DNA of 64,000 nt from Flavobacteriales bacterium (GCA_026418175.1 JAOABX010000005.1:1-64000); one strand, 5' to 3'; positions 27,518 through 37,269 are shown, numbered from the stretch's first letter. Program-made: numbers and translations. The notes: generated from the sequence alone by a model not told the origin.

Positions 27518-29686
27518 ATGAAACATTGTTACATTTCGATTCCTATCATTGGGATGATTGTTATATCCTGCGGTTCTAAAAAAAATCAACTGAATGACGT
27601 TATAAATCCACCCATTGAAGTAAATTATATTAAAACAAGAAAAGATACTTCTGTTTTTGATAACTATTTCGGGACAATCATTCATGATCCATATCGCTGG
27701 CTGGAAGACGATATGAGTGAAGAAACAAAACAATGGGTAGAAGCACAAAACAAAATAACTTTTGGATATTTGAGTAAAATTTCGTTTAGAGATAGTATCA
27801 AAAAACGTCTAACAGATATTTGGAATTACCCCAAATATTCAGTCCCATTCAAAGAAGGTGGATATTATTTTTATTATAAGAATGATGGATTACAAAATCA
27901 AAGTGTTTTGTATTTCATGAAAAACTTAAAAGATGACCCACAGGTTTTACTCGATCCAAATACATTTTCTGCAGACGGAACTACATCTATTAGCGGATTT
28001 AGTGTATCAAAAGATGGGAAATATGCTGCATACAGCATTTCAGAAGGTGGGTCAGATTGGAATACAATTAAAGTAATTTCATTACCGGATAAAAAAGAAC
28101 AACCGGATGTGATTAAATGGGTAAAATTCTCTGGAATTGCTTGGTATAAAGATGGATTTTTCTACAGTAAATTTCCTGAACCTAAAAAAGGTGATGAATT
28201 AAAATCAACTAATCAATTTCAGCAGGTATATTACCACAAAATGGGTACCAGTCAAACTCAAGATCAGCTGATTTATGAAGACAAACAAAATCCGTTTAAT
28301 GGCCACTATGCAGGAGTAACCGAAGATGAGCGCTACTTAATTCTTTCGATATCAAAAGGAACTTACGGAAATAAAATTAAAGTAAAAGACCTGAACAAGG
28401 GAATGAATGCACCTTTTATCACAATTGTAGATGATTTTGATAACGAAAGTGCTATTGTTGACAATGAAGGTGAATTGCTGTATATGTACACCAATATAGG
28501 TGCTGGTAAATATCGTCTGGTAGAAATCAATCCAAAATCAGCTCATAAACGAGATACTTGGAAAGAAATCATTCCTGAATCAGAAAATGTACTGACCGGG
28601 GTAAATCATTTAGGTGGAAAATGGATTGCTACCTATCTGAAAGATGCATCTTCCTTAGTAAAAATTTTTGATTCATCAGGTAAATTTTTACACGATGTGC
28701 CATTACCCACAATGGGAACTGTAAGTTCATTTAGTGGAAAAAAAACTGAAAATACTGCTTACTACTCATTTACCTCATTTGCTTATCCTCCTACAATTTT
28801 TGAATACGATATTGAGAAAAATACATCTACTGAATTTCGAAAAGCGGAAGTAAAAATTAATCCCAACGATTACGAAGTAAAACAAGAATTTTATACCAGT
28901 AAAGACGGTACCAAAATACCCATGTTTATTGTACATAAAAAAGGGATACGTAAAAACGGGAATAACCCTACTCTTCTATACGGATATGGAGGTTTTGATA
29001 TAAGCATTTTGCCTAGCTTTAGTATATCTAATATGGTGTTTTTGGAGAATGGGGGGATTTATGCAGTAGCCAATCTTCGCGGTGGTGGAGAATACGGGGA
29101 AGCCTGGCATAAAGCAGGTATGTTGCTTAACAAGCAAAACGTATTTGATGATTTTATTGCTGCTGCAGAATTCTTAATTAAAGAAAAATACACCGCTTCT
29201 AATAAACTGGCTATACATGGACGTTCTAACGGAGGTCTATTGGTGGGAGCTGTAATGACGCAGCGCCCAGAATTATTTAAAGTAGCAGTGCCAGCTGTTG
29301 GCGTACTAGATATGTTACGATATCATAAATTCACGATAGGGCACGCTTGGGCAGTAGAATATGGTTCAAGTGAAGATTCTGTACATTTTGCTAATCTTCT
29401 AAAATATTCACCACTTCATAATATAAAAGAAGGAGTTGAATATCCTGCCACACTAATTATGACAGCTGATCATGACGACCGAGTAGTTCCCGCCCATAGC
29501 TTTAAATTTGCAGCCACTTTACAGGAAAAACAAAGCGGAAAAAATCCTATATTAATTCGTATAGACACCAAAGCTGGACACGGTGCTGGAAAATCAACCA
29601 GTATGGTTATTGAAGAAAGTGCTGATTTTTGGGCATTTATTTTTTATAATTTAGGTATGAAAATTAAAAATCAAACAAATGAATAA
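27518..29686 (+). CDS. Prolyl oligopeptidase (S9A), lipoprotein
   Basis: The 722-aa enzyme has a lipoprotein signal (MIVISCGSKK, Cys about residue 18), a beta-propeller domain (about 80-430) and a C-terminal alpha/beta-hydrolase domain. The catalytic residues are Ser570 (GRSNGG), Asp654 (ADHDDRV) and His688 (KAGHGAGK). It cleaves small peptides after proline in the periplasm or on the outer membrane. Length is normal for S9A plus a signal sequence. The ankyrin gene begins 8 bp before its stop. Confidence 0.95.
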   Translation: MKHCYISIPIIGMIVISCGSKKNQLNDVINPPIEVNYIKTRKDTSVFDNYFGTIIHDPYRWLEDDMSEETKQWVEAQNKITFGYLSKISFRDSIKKRLTDIWNYPKYSVPFKEGGYYFYYKNDGLQNQSVLYFMKNLKDDPQVLLDPNTFSADGTTSISGFSVSKDGKYAAYSISEGGSDWNTIKVISLPDKKEQPDVIKWVKFSGIAWYKDGFFYSKFPEPKKGDELKSTNQFQQVYYHKMGTSQTQDQLIYEDKQNPFNGHYAGVTEDERYLILSISKGTYGNKIKVKDLNKGMNAPFITIVDDFDNESAIVDNEGELLYMYTNIGAGKYRLVEINPKSAHKRDTWKEIIPESENVLTGVNHLGGKWIATYLKDASSLVKIFDSSGKFLHDVPLPTMGTVSSFSGKKTENTAYYSFTSFAYPPTIFEYDIEKNTSTEFRKAEVKINPNDYEVKQEFYTSKDGTKIPMFIVHKKGIRKNGNNPTLLYGYGGFDISILPSFSISNMVFLENGGIYAVANLRGGGEYGEAWHKAGMLLNKQNVFDDFIAAAEFLIKEKYTASNKLAIHGRSNGGLLVGAVMTQRPELFKVAVPAVGVLDMLRYHKFTIGHAWAVEYGSSEDSVHFANLLKYSPLHNIKEGVEYPATLIMTADHDDRVVPAHSFKFAATLQEKQSGKNPILIRIDTKAGHGAGKSTSMVIEESADFWAFIFYNLGMKIKNQTNE

Positions 29687-30314
29687 ATACGTTTTAATTT
29701 TTATTTCTATATTTTTTATTCAATTAATATCAGCTCAATCAGTTGATGTTTTAATAGATTTAGTGCAAAAAAATCAGGTTGCCGAGTTAAAAACCTATTT
29801 AAAAAAATATCCTAATGCAGTAAAATTAGATTTAGGTGATAATAAAACTCCCTTGCATGTAGCGGCAGAATTTAATAGCTTAGAATCGGCTGAACTTTTA
29901 TTAAAATCAAAAGCAAATGTCAATGCATCAGATGTATTGGGAATAACACCTTTACATAAGGCATGCATAAATGGATATAATGACATGGTGAAGTTATTAA
30001 TTTCGTACAAAGCCAATGTAAATGATGGCGGAATCATTGGATATACTCCCATCATGTATGCTGCAAGTAATTGTTCAGAAGAAATATTAGAATTACTAGT
30101 AAAAAAAGGAGCCAATATAAATTACAAAGGCCCAATGGAGCAAACTGCACTAATGTTGGCTGCTATAAATGGCAATCTGAATAATGTGAAAAAACTTATC
30201 AACTTGGGTGCCGATTACAAACTAAAAGATGCTGAAGGCAAAACAGCATTAGATCTTGCTACTGAAGAAAAGAAAAATGACGTTATAGAGTATTTATCTC
30301 TTTTAAATTATTAA
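29679..30314 (+). CDS. Exported ankyrin-repeat protein
   Basis: The 211-aa protein has a signal peptide (LIFISIFFIQLISAQS) and about five ankyrin repeats (about 30-205) with the canonical TPLHxAA pattern: KTPLHVAAEFN, ITPLHKACIN, YTPIMYAASN, QTALMLAAIN and KTALDLATEE. It is a protein-binding module in the periplasm or at the surface. Its overlap with the prolyl oligopeptidase gene suggests that it may act with or protect against that enzyme; this is inference. The kinase gene follows after 2 bp. Confidence 0.85.
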   Translation: MNKYVLIFISIFFIQLISAQSVDVLIDLVQKNQVAELKTYLKKYPNAVKLDLGDNKTPLHVAAEFNSLESAELLLKSKANVNASDVLGITPLHKACINGYNDMVKLLISYKANVNDGGIIGYTPIMYAASNCSEEILELLVKKGANINYKGPMEQTALMLAAINGNLNNVKKLINLGADYKLKDAEGKTALDLATEEKKNDVIEYLSLLNY

Positions 30315-30316
30315 CC

Positions 30317-31294
30317 ATGATTATTACCCGGACTCCTTTCCGAATCAGTTTTGTTGGCGGTGGTTCGGACTTGGAAGCATACTATTCCAAATCTCCGGGT
30401 GCGGTTTTAAGCACCACGATCAACCAATACATGTATATATCTTCACACAAATTTTTTGAAAAGGATAAAATACGAGTCAAGTATTCTCAAACAGAAACCG
30501 TTGATCGTGCATCAGATATACAACATCCCATTCTACGCACCATTTTATCCAAGTTTAATCTTACAGGCATTGAAGTAAGCTCCATTGCTGATGTCCCATC
30601 GGGTACAGGAATGGGGTCATCCTCATCATTTACGGTAGGTGTGCTACATAATATTTATACTGTTCTTGGGAAAGAAGTATCCAAAGAACAATTAGCTCAA
30701 GAAGCTTGTGAAATTGAAATTGATATATTAAAAGAACCCATTGGAAAACAAGATCAATATGCAGCTGCTTACGGAGGATTGAATATTTTTCGGTTCAACA
30801 CGGATGGTAGTGTAATAACGGAGCCAATAAATCTTCCTTCTGAAATTATTTTGGCATTAGAAAAAAATTTAGTGATGTTTTACATTGGCAATCAAAGAAA
30901 AGCATCAGACATATTAACCGAACAGAAAAAAAATACCGGGAAAGAAGATAAATTTAATACCTTGCAGCAAATGGTTCGCTTGGTAGATGAATTAAAAAAC
31001 TGCCTCATTCAGGGAACTATTGATGAGATGGGAAAAATTCTACATGAAAACTGGCTGTTGAAACAACAATTGGCCAGTGCCATTAGTAATCCCGAAATAA
31101 ATAGTATTTACCAAACAGCATTAGAAAATGGAGCAACAGGCGGGAAATTGCTTGGGGCCGGAGGTGGAGGATTTATGTTATTTTATTGCAAACCAGAATA
31201 TCAAACACAATTAAAAAAGGCATTGCAAAAATTACAACCTTTTGATTTTGCATTTGAATACGAAGGTAGCAAAGTAATTTATCGGCCTGAATAA
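30317..31294 (+). CDS. hddA: GHMP kinase, HddA-like heptose-7-phosphate kinase
   Basis: The 325-aa kinase starts MIITRTPFRISFVGGGSDLEAYY, the signature of D-glycero-alpha-D-manno-heptose-7-phosphate kinases. The GHMP nucleotide loop is PSGTGMGSSSSFTVG (about residues 95-109), with the C-terminal GATGGKLLGAGGGGFMLF motif. The reaction feeds GDP-heptose or related heptose nucleotide synthesis for surface glycans. It lies 57 bp upstream of a gmhA-like isomerase, which supports the assignment. The nucleotidyltransferase (hddC) and phosphatase (gmhB) are not in the window. A related sugar kinase specificity remains possible. Confidence 0.82.
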   Translation: MIITRTPFRISFVGGGSDLEAYYSKSPGAVLSTTINQYMYISSHKFFEKDKIRVKYSQTETVDRASDIQHPILRTILSKFNLTGIEVSSIADVPSGTGMGSSSSFTVGVLHNIYTVLGKEVSKEQLAQEACEIEIDILKEPIGKQDQYAAAYGGLNIFRFNTDGSVITEPINLPSEIILALEKNLVMFYIGNQRKASDILTEQKKNTGKEDKFNTLQQMVRLVDELKNCLIQGTIDEMGKILHENWLLKQQLASAISNPEINSIYQTALENGATGGKLLGAGGGGFMLFYCKPEYQTQLKKALQKLQPFDFAFEYEGSKVIYRPE

Positions 31295-31351
31295 TTACCC
31301 TGATTTAACCTAGTCAGATTCTTTGTATCTTTCGGAATCATTTTCATTCGA

Positions 31352-31951
31352 ATGAATCTAACTGAATCATATATCCAGCTTCTAAAAGATACTTTGGATC
31401 AATTAGACCGCGATCAGATCAATTTAGCAATTGATGCCTTTTTAAAGGTTCGTAACGCCGGGGGTACTATTTATACATTTGGAAATGGTGGAAGCGGCGC
31501 TTCTGCCTCTCATGCAGCTGGCGATTTTTTGAAAGGAGCTTCGTATGGGCTTGAAAAAAGATTTCGCGTTATTTGTCTCAATGACAATATCCCTTCGATG
31601 ATGGCAATTGCCAACGATATTGGTTGGGATGAAATTTTTATAGAACCTTTAAAAAATTTTCTTCAGCCCCATGACCTGGTAATTGGCATTTCGGGAAGTG
31701 GTAATAGCACGAATGTGGTAAAAGCCATGCAATACGCCAAAGAACAAGGTGTTACTACCATTGCATTTTGCGGTTATAAAGGAGGCAAGATTAAAGAATT
31801 GGCTGATATTGTCATTCACTCCAAAGCCATGGACATGGAAATTGCTGAAGATATACACATGATTGTATTTAACATCATTAAAAAAGAAATGATCAACCGG
31901 CTTCATACTTCCAATAGCATGGGTAGCCAATACGATGAGCGTGTAAAATAA
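31352..31951 (+). CDS. gmhA: SIS-domain phosphoheptose isomerase
   Basis: The 199-aa protein is a single SIS domain with FGNGGSGASASHAAGDF, ISGSGNSTNVVKAM and an EDIHMIVFNII metal/active-site helix, all typical of GmhA. It would convert sedoheptulose 7-phosphate to D-glycero-D-manno-heptose 7-phosphate, the substrate of the neighbouring kinase. DiaA-type SIS proteins are similar, but the position next to hddA favours GmhA. Confidence 0.82.
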   Translation: MNLTESYIQLLKDTLDQLDRDQINLAIDAFLKVRNAGGTIYTFGNGGSGASASHAAGDFLKGASYGLEKRFRVICLNDNIPSMMAIANDIGWDEIFIEPLKNFLQPHDLVIGISGSGNSTNVVKAMQYAKEQGVTTIAFCGYKGGKIKELADIVIHSKAMDMEIAEDIHMIVFNIIKKEMINRLHTSNSMGSQYDERVK

Positions 31952-32007
31952 TTTTGTTATTTCTTGAAGTTGGAAAATATAGATAAAAACATTCGTCCCA
32001 TTCATTC

Positions 32008-32032
32008 AGCATGAAAACGTTAAAACCATGCT
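32008..32032. terminator. Weak inverted repeat between convergent gmhA and rfbC
   Basis: AGCATG and CATGCT flank a 13-nt loop in the 95-bp space between two converging genes. The stem is short and the T run is imperfect, so a bidirectional terminator role is only possible. Confidence 0.25.
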
Positions 32033-32046
32033 AAATTTTAAATATC

Positions 32047-32592
32047 TTACAGAAAAGGTGAAATAAAATCCCTAAAAAATTGCCCCTGAGCATCTTTTTC
32101 TGAAACCAAAGGATCTGAAACCCCCCAGTGAATATTCAAATCTGGGTCATTCCAACGAATACATCCTTCAGAAGCTTTATGATAATAATTGGTGCACTTG
32201 TATGAAAATATAGTATCAGGCTCTAAAGCTAAAAAACCATGTGCAAAACCTGGTGGTATCCAAAATTGAGTTTTTTGTTGATCGTCTAATAACACTGAAA
32301 CATACTTTCCGTAGGTTGGGCTAGACTTACGTATATCAACCGCTACATCTAATGCTTTCCCTTTCACCACGCGAACCAATTTCCCTTGATCAAAAGGCGG
32401 AGCTTGAAAGTGCAACCCCCGTAATGTGTATTTGGAAGATGACGATTCATTGTCCTGAACAAAAGAAAATCCTTTCACCACCTCCTGAAAAGTTCTCAGA
32501 TTAAATGATTCCATGAAATATCCACGCTGATCTGAAAAAATCTGTGGCTGAATAATCAATAACCCTTTGATAGGTGTAGTTTCAATTTTCAT
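32047..32592 (-). CDS. rfbC: dTDP-4-dehydrorhamnose 3,5-epimerase
   Basis: The 181-aa cupin-fold epimerase has GLLIIQPQIFSDQRGYFMESF at the start, LRGLHFQ with the catalytic His, KGKALDVAVDIRKSSPTYG, WIPPGFAHGFLAL and the YKCTNYYHKASEGCIRWNDP block. It acts in dTDP-L-rhamnose synthesis for surface polysaccharide. It lies 17 bp after the tyrosine-kinase gene and is the last gene of the export operon. rfbA, rfbB and rfbD are elsewhere. Confidence 0.95.
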   Translation of the reverse strand: MKIETTPIKGLLIIQPQIFSDQRGYFMESFNLRTFQEVVKGFSFVQDNESSSSKYTLRGLHFQAPPFDQGKLVRVVKGKALDVAVDIRKSSPTYGKYVSVLLDDQQKTQFWIPPGFAHGFLALEPDTIFSYKCTNYYHKASEGCIRWNDPDLNIHWGVSDPLVSEKDAQGQFFRDFISPFL

Positions 32593-32609
32593 CCAATCAA
32601 AACAACTAT

Positions 32610-35054
32610 TTAATTTTTTTTATTAAAAAAATATTTCCAAAATCCTTTTTTGGGCTTTGATACAATATCTTCTTCGTAATATCCAAAACCTTTATCAAGA
32701 TATCCGTACCCCATACCATATCCATACCCGCTATATCCATATCCATATCCGTAACCACTGTATTTACCTGTTTTTCTTAAGTCAAATCCATTTAAAATAA
32801 CAGCCATTTTATCCAGCTTATGTTCTTCTCTGATTTTGTTGAGGTTATTGATAAAAAACTTTCGGGAATAATCTGCCCTGAAAACGTAAATTGGATAATC
32901 AGCAATTTTTAAATTGGAGTGTGCATCAGCAACAATTCCCACCGGAGGATTATCAATCAATACATAATCATATTGACTTAATAAATCCTTAATTAAATTA
33001 CTCATGGAAGCTCCTAAAAGCAATTCGGACGGATTGGGAGGTATTGGCCCTGCAGTGATGTAAAATAAATTTTTCATGCTGCTTTCCCGAATGCAATCTT
33101 CCACTTTGTCTTTTCCAATTAGCAATGTACTCAGCCCTTTTTCATTTGAAGCATTAAATCCAAGATGAATTTTAGGTTTCCGCATATCTGCATCCACAAT
33201 GATAACACGTTTCCCGGCAAAGGCTAAAATTCCGGCCAGATTTATAGCCACAAAAGTTTTTCCTTCGCCTGAAATGGTTGATGTAACAGAAATTAATTTA
33301 GAACCGGGTTGATTAGAAATAAAATCAAGATTGGATCGAATTGTACGAAACGTTTCAGAAGTTAACGATTTAGGATATTTATCTACCACCAATTGTGATA
33401 CCGGTATAATGTCTTTGTATTTAGAAATCACACCCAGTACCGGTGTATGCGTGTATTTGATTATATCATTCACCGAAAGAATTAAATCATGCGTTACATA
33501 ATGCAACACTATTACGGTAAGAGATAAAAGTAACGATACTACAAATGCAATGGCAATAATAAAATTCCTTCTTGGTGATACCGGAATTGTATTGGGCTTA
33601 GCAACCTGTAACACTCTGTATCCAGGTGTATATCCTTCTCTTGCTAAAATATATTCTGCTCGTTTAGAGATTAATTCATCATAATATTTTTGATTAACTT
33701 CATAAATTCTTTTTAGCTGCATATAATCTGCTTCCATATTTTGACCACTATTCCCACTAAACAATTCTGATTCTAGGAGCTTGATTCTTTGATTTAAATC
33801 ATTTACCTGATCTATAACCGTTTGTTTAACATACGACACACTTTCTACCAGTAATTTTTTTTGGGTTTCAATTTGAGCAGTTAATTCCTGATATTCTCGA
33901 CTATTTTCAGTTACTGACTGCCTCAACTGGTCTCTTCGAATGAGGAGATTATTTAAGTTATTTACAATATTTGAAACATTACCTTGAATATTAGCCTGCG
34001 AAATCAATGTAATAAGCTGATAGATATTAATATCTTTAGCCTGTACTTTGCTTATAATGTCATTCAAAAGCATCAACTGTACCTCGTATTCTAATTTCCT
34101 GCTTTCAAAATTTTTAATAATGTCCAAGTTTTTATTTGCCAAGGGATTAAAATCGGTAGATTCTACCACCCGGTGTCTTTTTTTATAATCAGCCAAACTA
34201 CTATCGGCTTCTTCCAGCTTGTCTTTAACTAGCCCTAAGGTTCTGTCAATGTATTCAATAATTCGGTTAGAACTTTCTTTCTTTTTTTCAAGATTAAAGT
34301 GCTCAAATTCTCGTGCAATTGCATTTGCCATATCAGCCGCCCGATTATAATTCACGTCGGTTGTAGTAATACGAATGGTTCTTGCAGCTTCATTTAATAT
34401 ACTTATCTCAATACCTTTACCATATTTATTTACAAACTGCGTAGGATCATTAATTTTAAAATAGTAATCAACTTGTTCTTTCAGTAACTGATCTTCATAC
34501 CTTACAGAAGTAGTTATTTCAAAGTGTTCAGTACTTTCATTTTTATTAGTTATAAAATCATACTCATACTGTTTATTACCTACCCGGTATTTAAGTTGAT
34601 AATTTGTTAACGATTTAAATCGAATATTTATCGGTACACCGTAAATGGATGCATTTGTAACTCGGGTATAAACCCTATAAGGTCCATTGTTATAATTGTC
34701 AAAATCAATAATGCGGCCTTTGTTAAAGTAAGTTATATCCAGGTCCATACTGTCTAAGGTGCGTTGCAAAAAAACCGGCGATCGCATCAATTCAAGTTCT
34801 TGGGCCAAGCTGTTATCAAAGTAATCTTCTTTGCTGAGGAATTTTTTTTGCTGAATATCATCAGTAAGCTGTATAATTGATACTGAACGATAAAGTGGAA
34901 TGGTGTACCTTAGATATAAAAACATACACATTCCAACGATTAAAAAAATAAGCAACGCCCATTTAAGGTTTTTTCGAGTGATGAAAAGGAACAAGCCCAG
35001 GTCAAAATCCTGGTTAAACATGGGGATTTCACGTTTTTCTTGCTGCTGACTCAT
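32610..35054 (-). CDS. Polysaccharide copolymerase with BY-kinase domain (Wzc-like)
   Basis: The 814-aa inner-membrane protein has a Wzz-type fold: two transmembrane helices (about 33-52 and 513-533) flank a periplasmic region with long coiled coils (about 255-450). The cytoplasmic BY-kinase domain has Walker A SGEGKT with Lys599, an A' motif VIIVDADMRKP and a VLIDNPPVG motif. A Gly-Tyr-rich tail (GYGYGYGYSGYGYGMGYGY, about 768-790) provides many autophosphorylation sites. It controls chain length and export together with the Wza-like protein, whose stop it overlaps by 4 bp. Confidence 0.92.
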   Translation of the reverse strand: MSQQQEKREIPMFNQDFDLGLFLFITRKNLKWALLIFLIVGMCMFLYLRYTIPLYRSVSIIQLTDDIQQKKFLSKEDYFDNSLAQELELMRSPVFLQRTLDSMDLDITYFNKGRIIDFDNYNNGPYRVYTRVTNASIYGVPINIRFKSLTNYQLKYRVGNKQYEYDFITNKNESTEHFEITTSVRYEDQLLKEQVDYYFKINDPTQFVNKYGKGIEISILNEAARTIRITTTDVNYNRAADMANAIAREFEHFNLEKKKESSNRIIEYIDRTLGLVKDKLEEADSSLADYKKRHRVVESTDFNPLANKNLDIIKNFESRKLEYEVQLMLLNDIISKVQAKDINIYQLITLISQANIQGNVSNIVNNLNNLLIRRDQLRQSVTENSREYQELTAQIETQKKLLVESVSYVKQTVIDQVNDLNQRIKLLESELFSGNSGQNMEADYMQLKRIYEVNQKYYDELISKRAEYILAREGYTPGYRVLQVAKPNTIPVSPRRNFIIAIAFVVSLLLSLTVIVLHYVTHDLILSVNDIIKYTHTPVLGVISKYKDIIPVSQLVVDKYPKSLTSETFRTIRSNLDFISNQPGSKLISVTSTISGEGKTFVAINLAGILAFAGKRVIIVDADMRKPKIHLGFNASNEKGLSTLLIGKDKVEDCIRESSMKNLFYITAGPIPPNPSELLLGASMSNLIKDLLSQYDYVLIDNPPVGIVADAHSNLKIADYPIYVFRADYSRKFFINNLNKIREEHKLDKMAVILNGFDLRKTGKYSGYGYGYGYSGYGYGMGYGYLDKGFGYYEEDIVSKPKKGFWKYFFNKKN

Positions 35055-35839
35055 TTGGTAAGAGATATAATCAGTGCTACACTGGTTACAATGGTGGCAA
35101 TGGTTGTAAATATGGTAAGATACGGGGCAATATTACGATTAAATAGTTGAGCGGGGTCTTCGTAAGGATCTACATAAATAATATCGCCTGCTTGAAGAGC
35201 CAAATCAGCCTCTTTCATTCCTTCCAGCGTACTTAGGTTTATTTTATACACTTTAGGATTTTTCAAATCGCCCCGAATGAGTTTAATTCGTTTTGCTTTG
35301 CCGGTGTTTGAAATTCCTCCAACTTTTGCTAAAGCTTCTAACAAGCTCATATTATCTCCAGTAAAATCAACAATTTGAGCATTATTTCCGGTTCCAGGAA
35401 AAACTATCACCTTGCGATTGGTTATGCGTAATGTTACAAAAGGATCTACACGATAATAACTGTATTTTTCCTGGAGCAAATCTTCAGCCTCTCGTCTTGT
35501 TTTTCCTCTTAGGTCCACTCTTCCTATCAATGGAAATTTTGCAGTACCATCATATTCTACCTGAATCTGAATACCATCTTGGCCTGTTCCTTGCCCTGTA
35601 TTAGTTCCAGAATTATTGAGATTGCTGGTCATACTTACCAAACTTTCTCCGTTGTTTGACAATATACGAACATGCAATATATCATTGGGAGAAATTCGAT
35701 AAGAGCTATCCGGACCTGTTGAAGAAAATTGATCAAACTGAAAATCTTTGCGTGTACGCAACATTACACTGGGATTAAAAACACTACAAGAGGTAAATAA
35801 TCCTATGATAAAAAGCATTACAATTCGCTGTATAGGCAT
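35051..35839 (-). CDS. Polysaccharide export outer-membrane lipoprotein (Wza-like)
   Basis: This 262-aa protein has a lipoprotein signal (GLFTSCSVF, Cys about residue 18), a Poly_export domain (SYRISPNDILHVRILS ... VEYDGTAKFPLIGRVDLRGKTRREAE) and a SLBB-like domain (VIVFPGTGNNAQIVDF ... AGDIIYVDP). A C-terminal hydrophobic helix (about 240-258) ends the protein. It forms the outer-membrane channel for capsule or exopolysaccharide and is shorter than E. coli Wza, as usual in Bacteroidota. It is the first gene of the wza-wzc-rfbC operon. Confidence 0.92.
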   Translation of the reverse strand: MPIQRIVMLFIIGLFTSCSVFNPSVMLRTRKDFQFDQFSSTGPDSSYRISPNDILHVRILSNNGESLVSMTSNLNNSGTNTGQGTGQDGIQIQVEYDGTAKFPLIGRVDLRGKTRREAEDLLQEKYSYYRVDPFVTLRITNRKVIVFPGTGNNAQIVDFTGDNMSLLEALAKVGGISNTGKAKRIKLIRGDLKNPKVYKINLSTLEGMKEADLALQAGDIIYVDPYEDPAQLFNRNIAPYLTIFTTIATIVTSVALIISLTK

Positions 35840-35912
35840 TAGTTTATATTTTAAAATATAGTTGAAATAAAGGATAAAGCCAAATGCTTACTCACAATTC
35901 AAACCCTTCTTA

Positions 35913-35940
35913 CAAAGGTAGAAAAAGGAATGAAAAACAA
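35913..35940 (-). promoter_or_regulatory. Promoter of the polysaccharide export operon
   Basis: On the minus strand TTG (35940-35938), a 17-bp spacer and TACCTTTG (35920-35913) match the Bacteroidota promoter TTG-N17-TAnnTTTG. It lies in the gap after the glycosyltransferase stop and about 75 bp upstream of the wza-like ATG, so the export operon can be transcribed independently of the upstream genes. Confidence 0.55.
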
Positions 35941-35943
35941 TGC

Positions 35944-37164
35944 TCAGGCAGAAACGTAACGAGAGGCGTGTTTTACGGCCTTAACATCTAATAAGTCATG
36001 ATACAGTTCTCTCATATCATCTACGAGCCGCGTATAGTGAAATTTTTTTGAAACATAACCCCAACCTTCCGCTCCAAATTGTAGGCGCATTGTATCGTTG
36101 GAAACTAAATTTGCCAAGGCTTGTGAAAATAATATTTCATTCGGCTGATTCACTAAAATACCTGTTTTACCAGCAGATACAACATTTTCAATTCCACCTA
36201 CATTGGTACTTACAACCGGTTTTCCTGAAGCCTGTGCTTCAATCAAGCTTACGGGAGTCCCCTCATTAAGCGAAGTTAAACATATGATATCAAGGCCAGC
36301 ATTGGCAACGTCTATTTCTTTAATCCAAGAAGTAAAAGTAACATCAGCCGGTTTTTTATCTGGATATATGTTTACTGTAAGGCCTAAACTTTTTGTAAAA
36401 GCTATTAAGGCCTCCTTTCGTTCTCCATCGCCTATTATGAATGCTCTTAGTTTACGTTGAGTTTGTTGCTTTACGTTCGCAAAAGAACGTATAAAGAGCT
36501 CATGATTTTTTATAGGTACTAAACGACCAATAATGCCAATAGCCAGCTCATCCTCTGCCAAATTGTATTTGCTTCGAAAACTGCTTCGTTTCGATTCTTT
36601 TTGTTCCTGAAAACGACTTAAATCAAAACCCAAAGGGATTACCGATATTTTTTCGGGTTCACATATCTGATGCTTTACAGATAGCTCATATTTCTGTATA
36701 TCACTCAAGGCAATAATACGTGTTGAAACAGCAGCCATCTTTCGTTCTACCTGTTTAAATAATTCAGTTTTCATTCGGTTGAAATACGAATGAAATACAT
36801 GGCCATGAAATGTATGTATTATTACCGGTACTCCGCAACGGTATGCTGCCCAACGGCCTAATACTCCCGATTTGGAAGCATGTGTATGTACAATATCCGG
36901 TTTAAATCGTTGAATGATTTCTTTTAATTTATAATAGGCAATAAGATCGCTGTTATATTGAATACTACGCTGCATTTCAGGTATTACGATCGGCTTAATA
37001 CCCAACTGCTTTAAAATATATTCTGATGAGTCCTCCCCTTCATCAATAGCCCCCCCAACCAATACAGTTTTAAATTCTGGGGATAAATATTTGGTAAGAT
37101 AAGCTGCGTTATATGTAGGACCTCCGATATTAAACCGGTTGATTATTCGTAAAACTTTAAGCAT
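35944..37164 (-). CDS. Glycosyltransferase family 4
   Basis: The 406-aa GT-B enzyme has an N-terminal acceptor domain (VLRIINRFNIGGPTYNAAYLTK, HTHASKSGVLGRWAAYRCGVPVIIHTFHGHVF) and a C-terminal nucleotide-sugar domain with IGIIGRLVPIKNHELFI and the E-x7-E motif LNEGTPVSLIEAQASGKPVV. It transfers a sugar from a nucleotide donor during surface glycan assembly; the sugar is not predictable. It is transcribed toward the export operon. Confidence 0.93.
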   Translation of the reverse strand: MLKVLRIINRFNIGGPTYNAAYLTKYLSPEFKTVLVGGAIDEGEDSSEYILKQLGIKPIVIPEMQRSIQYNSDLIAYYKLKEIIQRFKPDIVHTHASKSGVLGRWAAYRCGVPVIIHTFHGHVFHSYFNRMKTELFKQVERKMAAVSTRIIALSDIQKYELSVKHQICEPEKISVIPLGFDLSRFQEQKESKRSSFRSKYNLAEDELAIGIIGRLVPIKNHELFIRSFANVKQQTQRKLRAFIIGDGERKEALIAFTKSLGLTVNIYPDKKPADVTFTSWIKEIDVANAGLDIICLTSLNEGTPVSLIEAQASGKPVVSTNVGGIENVVSAGKTGILVNQPNEILFSQALANLVSNDTMRLQFGAEGWGYVSKKFHYTRLVDDMRELYHDLLDVKAVKHASRYVSA

Positions 37165-37269
37165 TCAATCAATTTGTATTAACTAAACTACTATTGAGAT
37201 GTTAAATTTAAATAAGCGGTTGCACGTAAACAATGAATTTATGGATTGAATGTATTAAAATCTCTTTAA

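Noticed and set aside
35845-35860. Perfect 16-bp AT palindrome TATATTTTAAAATATA in the wza leader
   Set aside because: All A/T; such palindromes are expected by chance in 60+ percent AT DNA, and no conserved operator is recognised.
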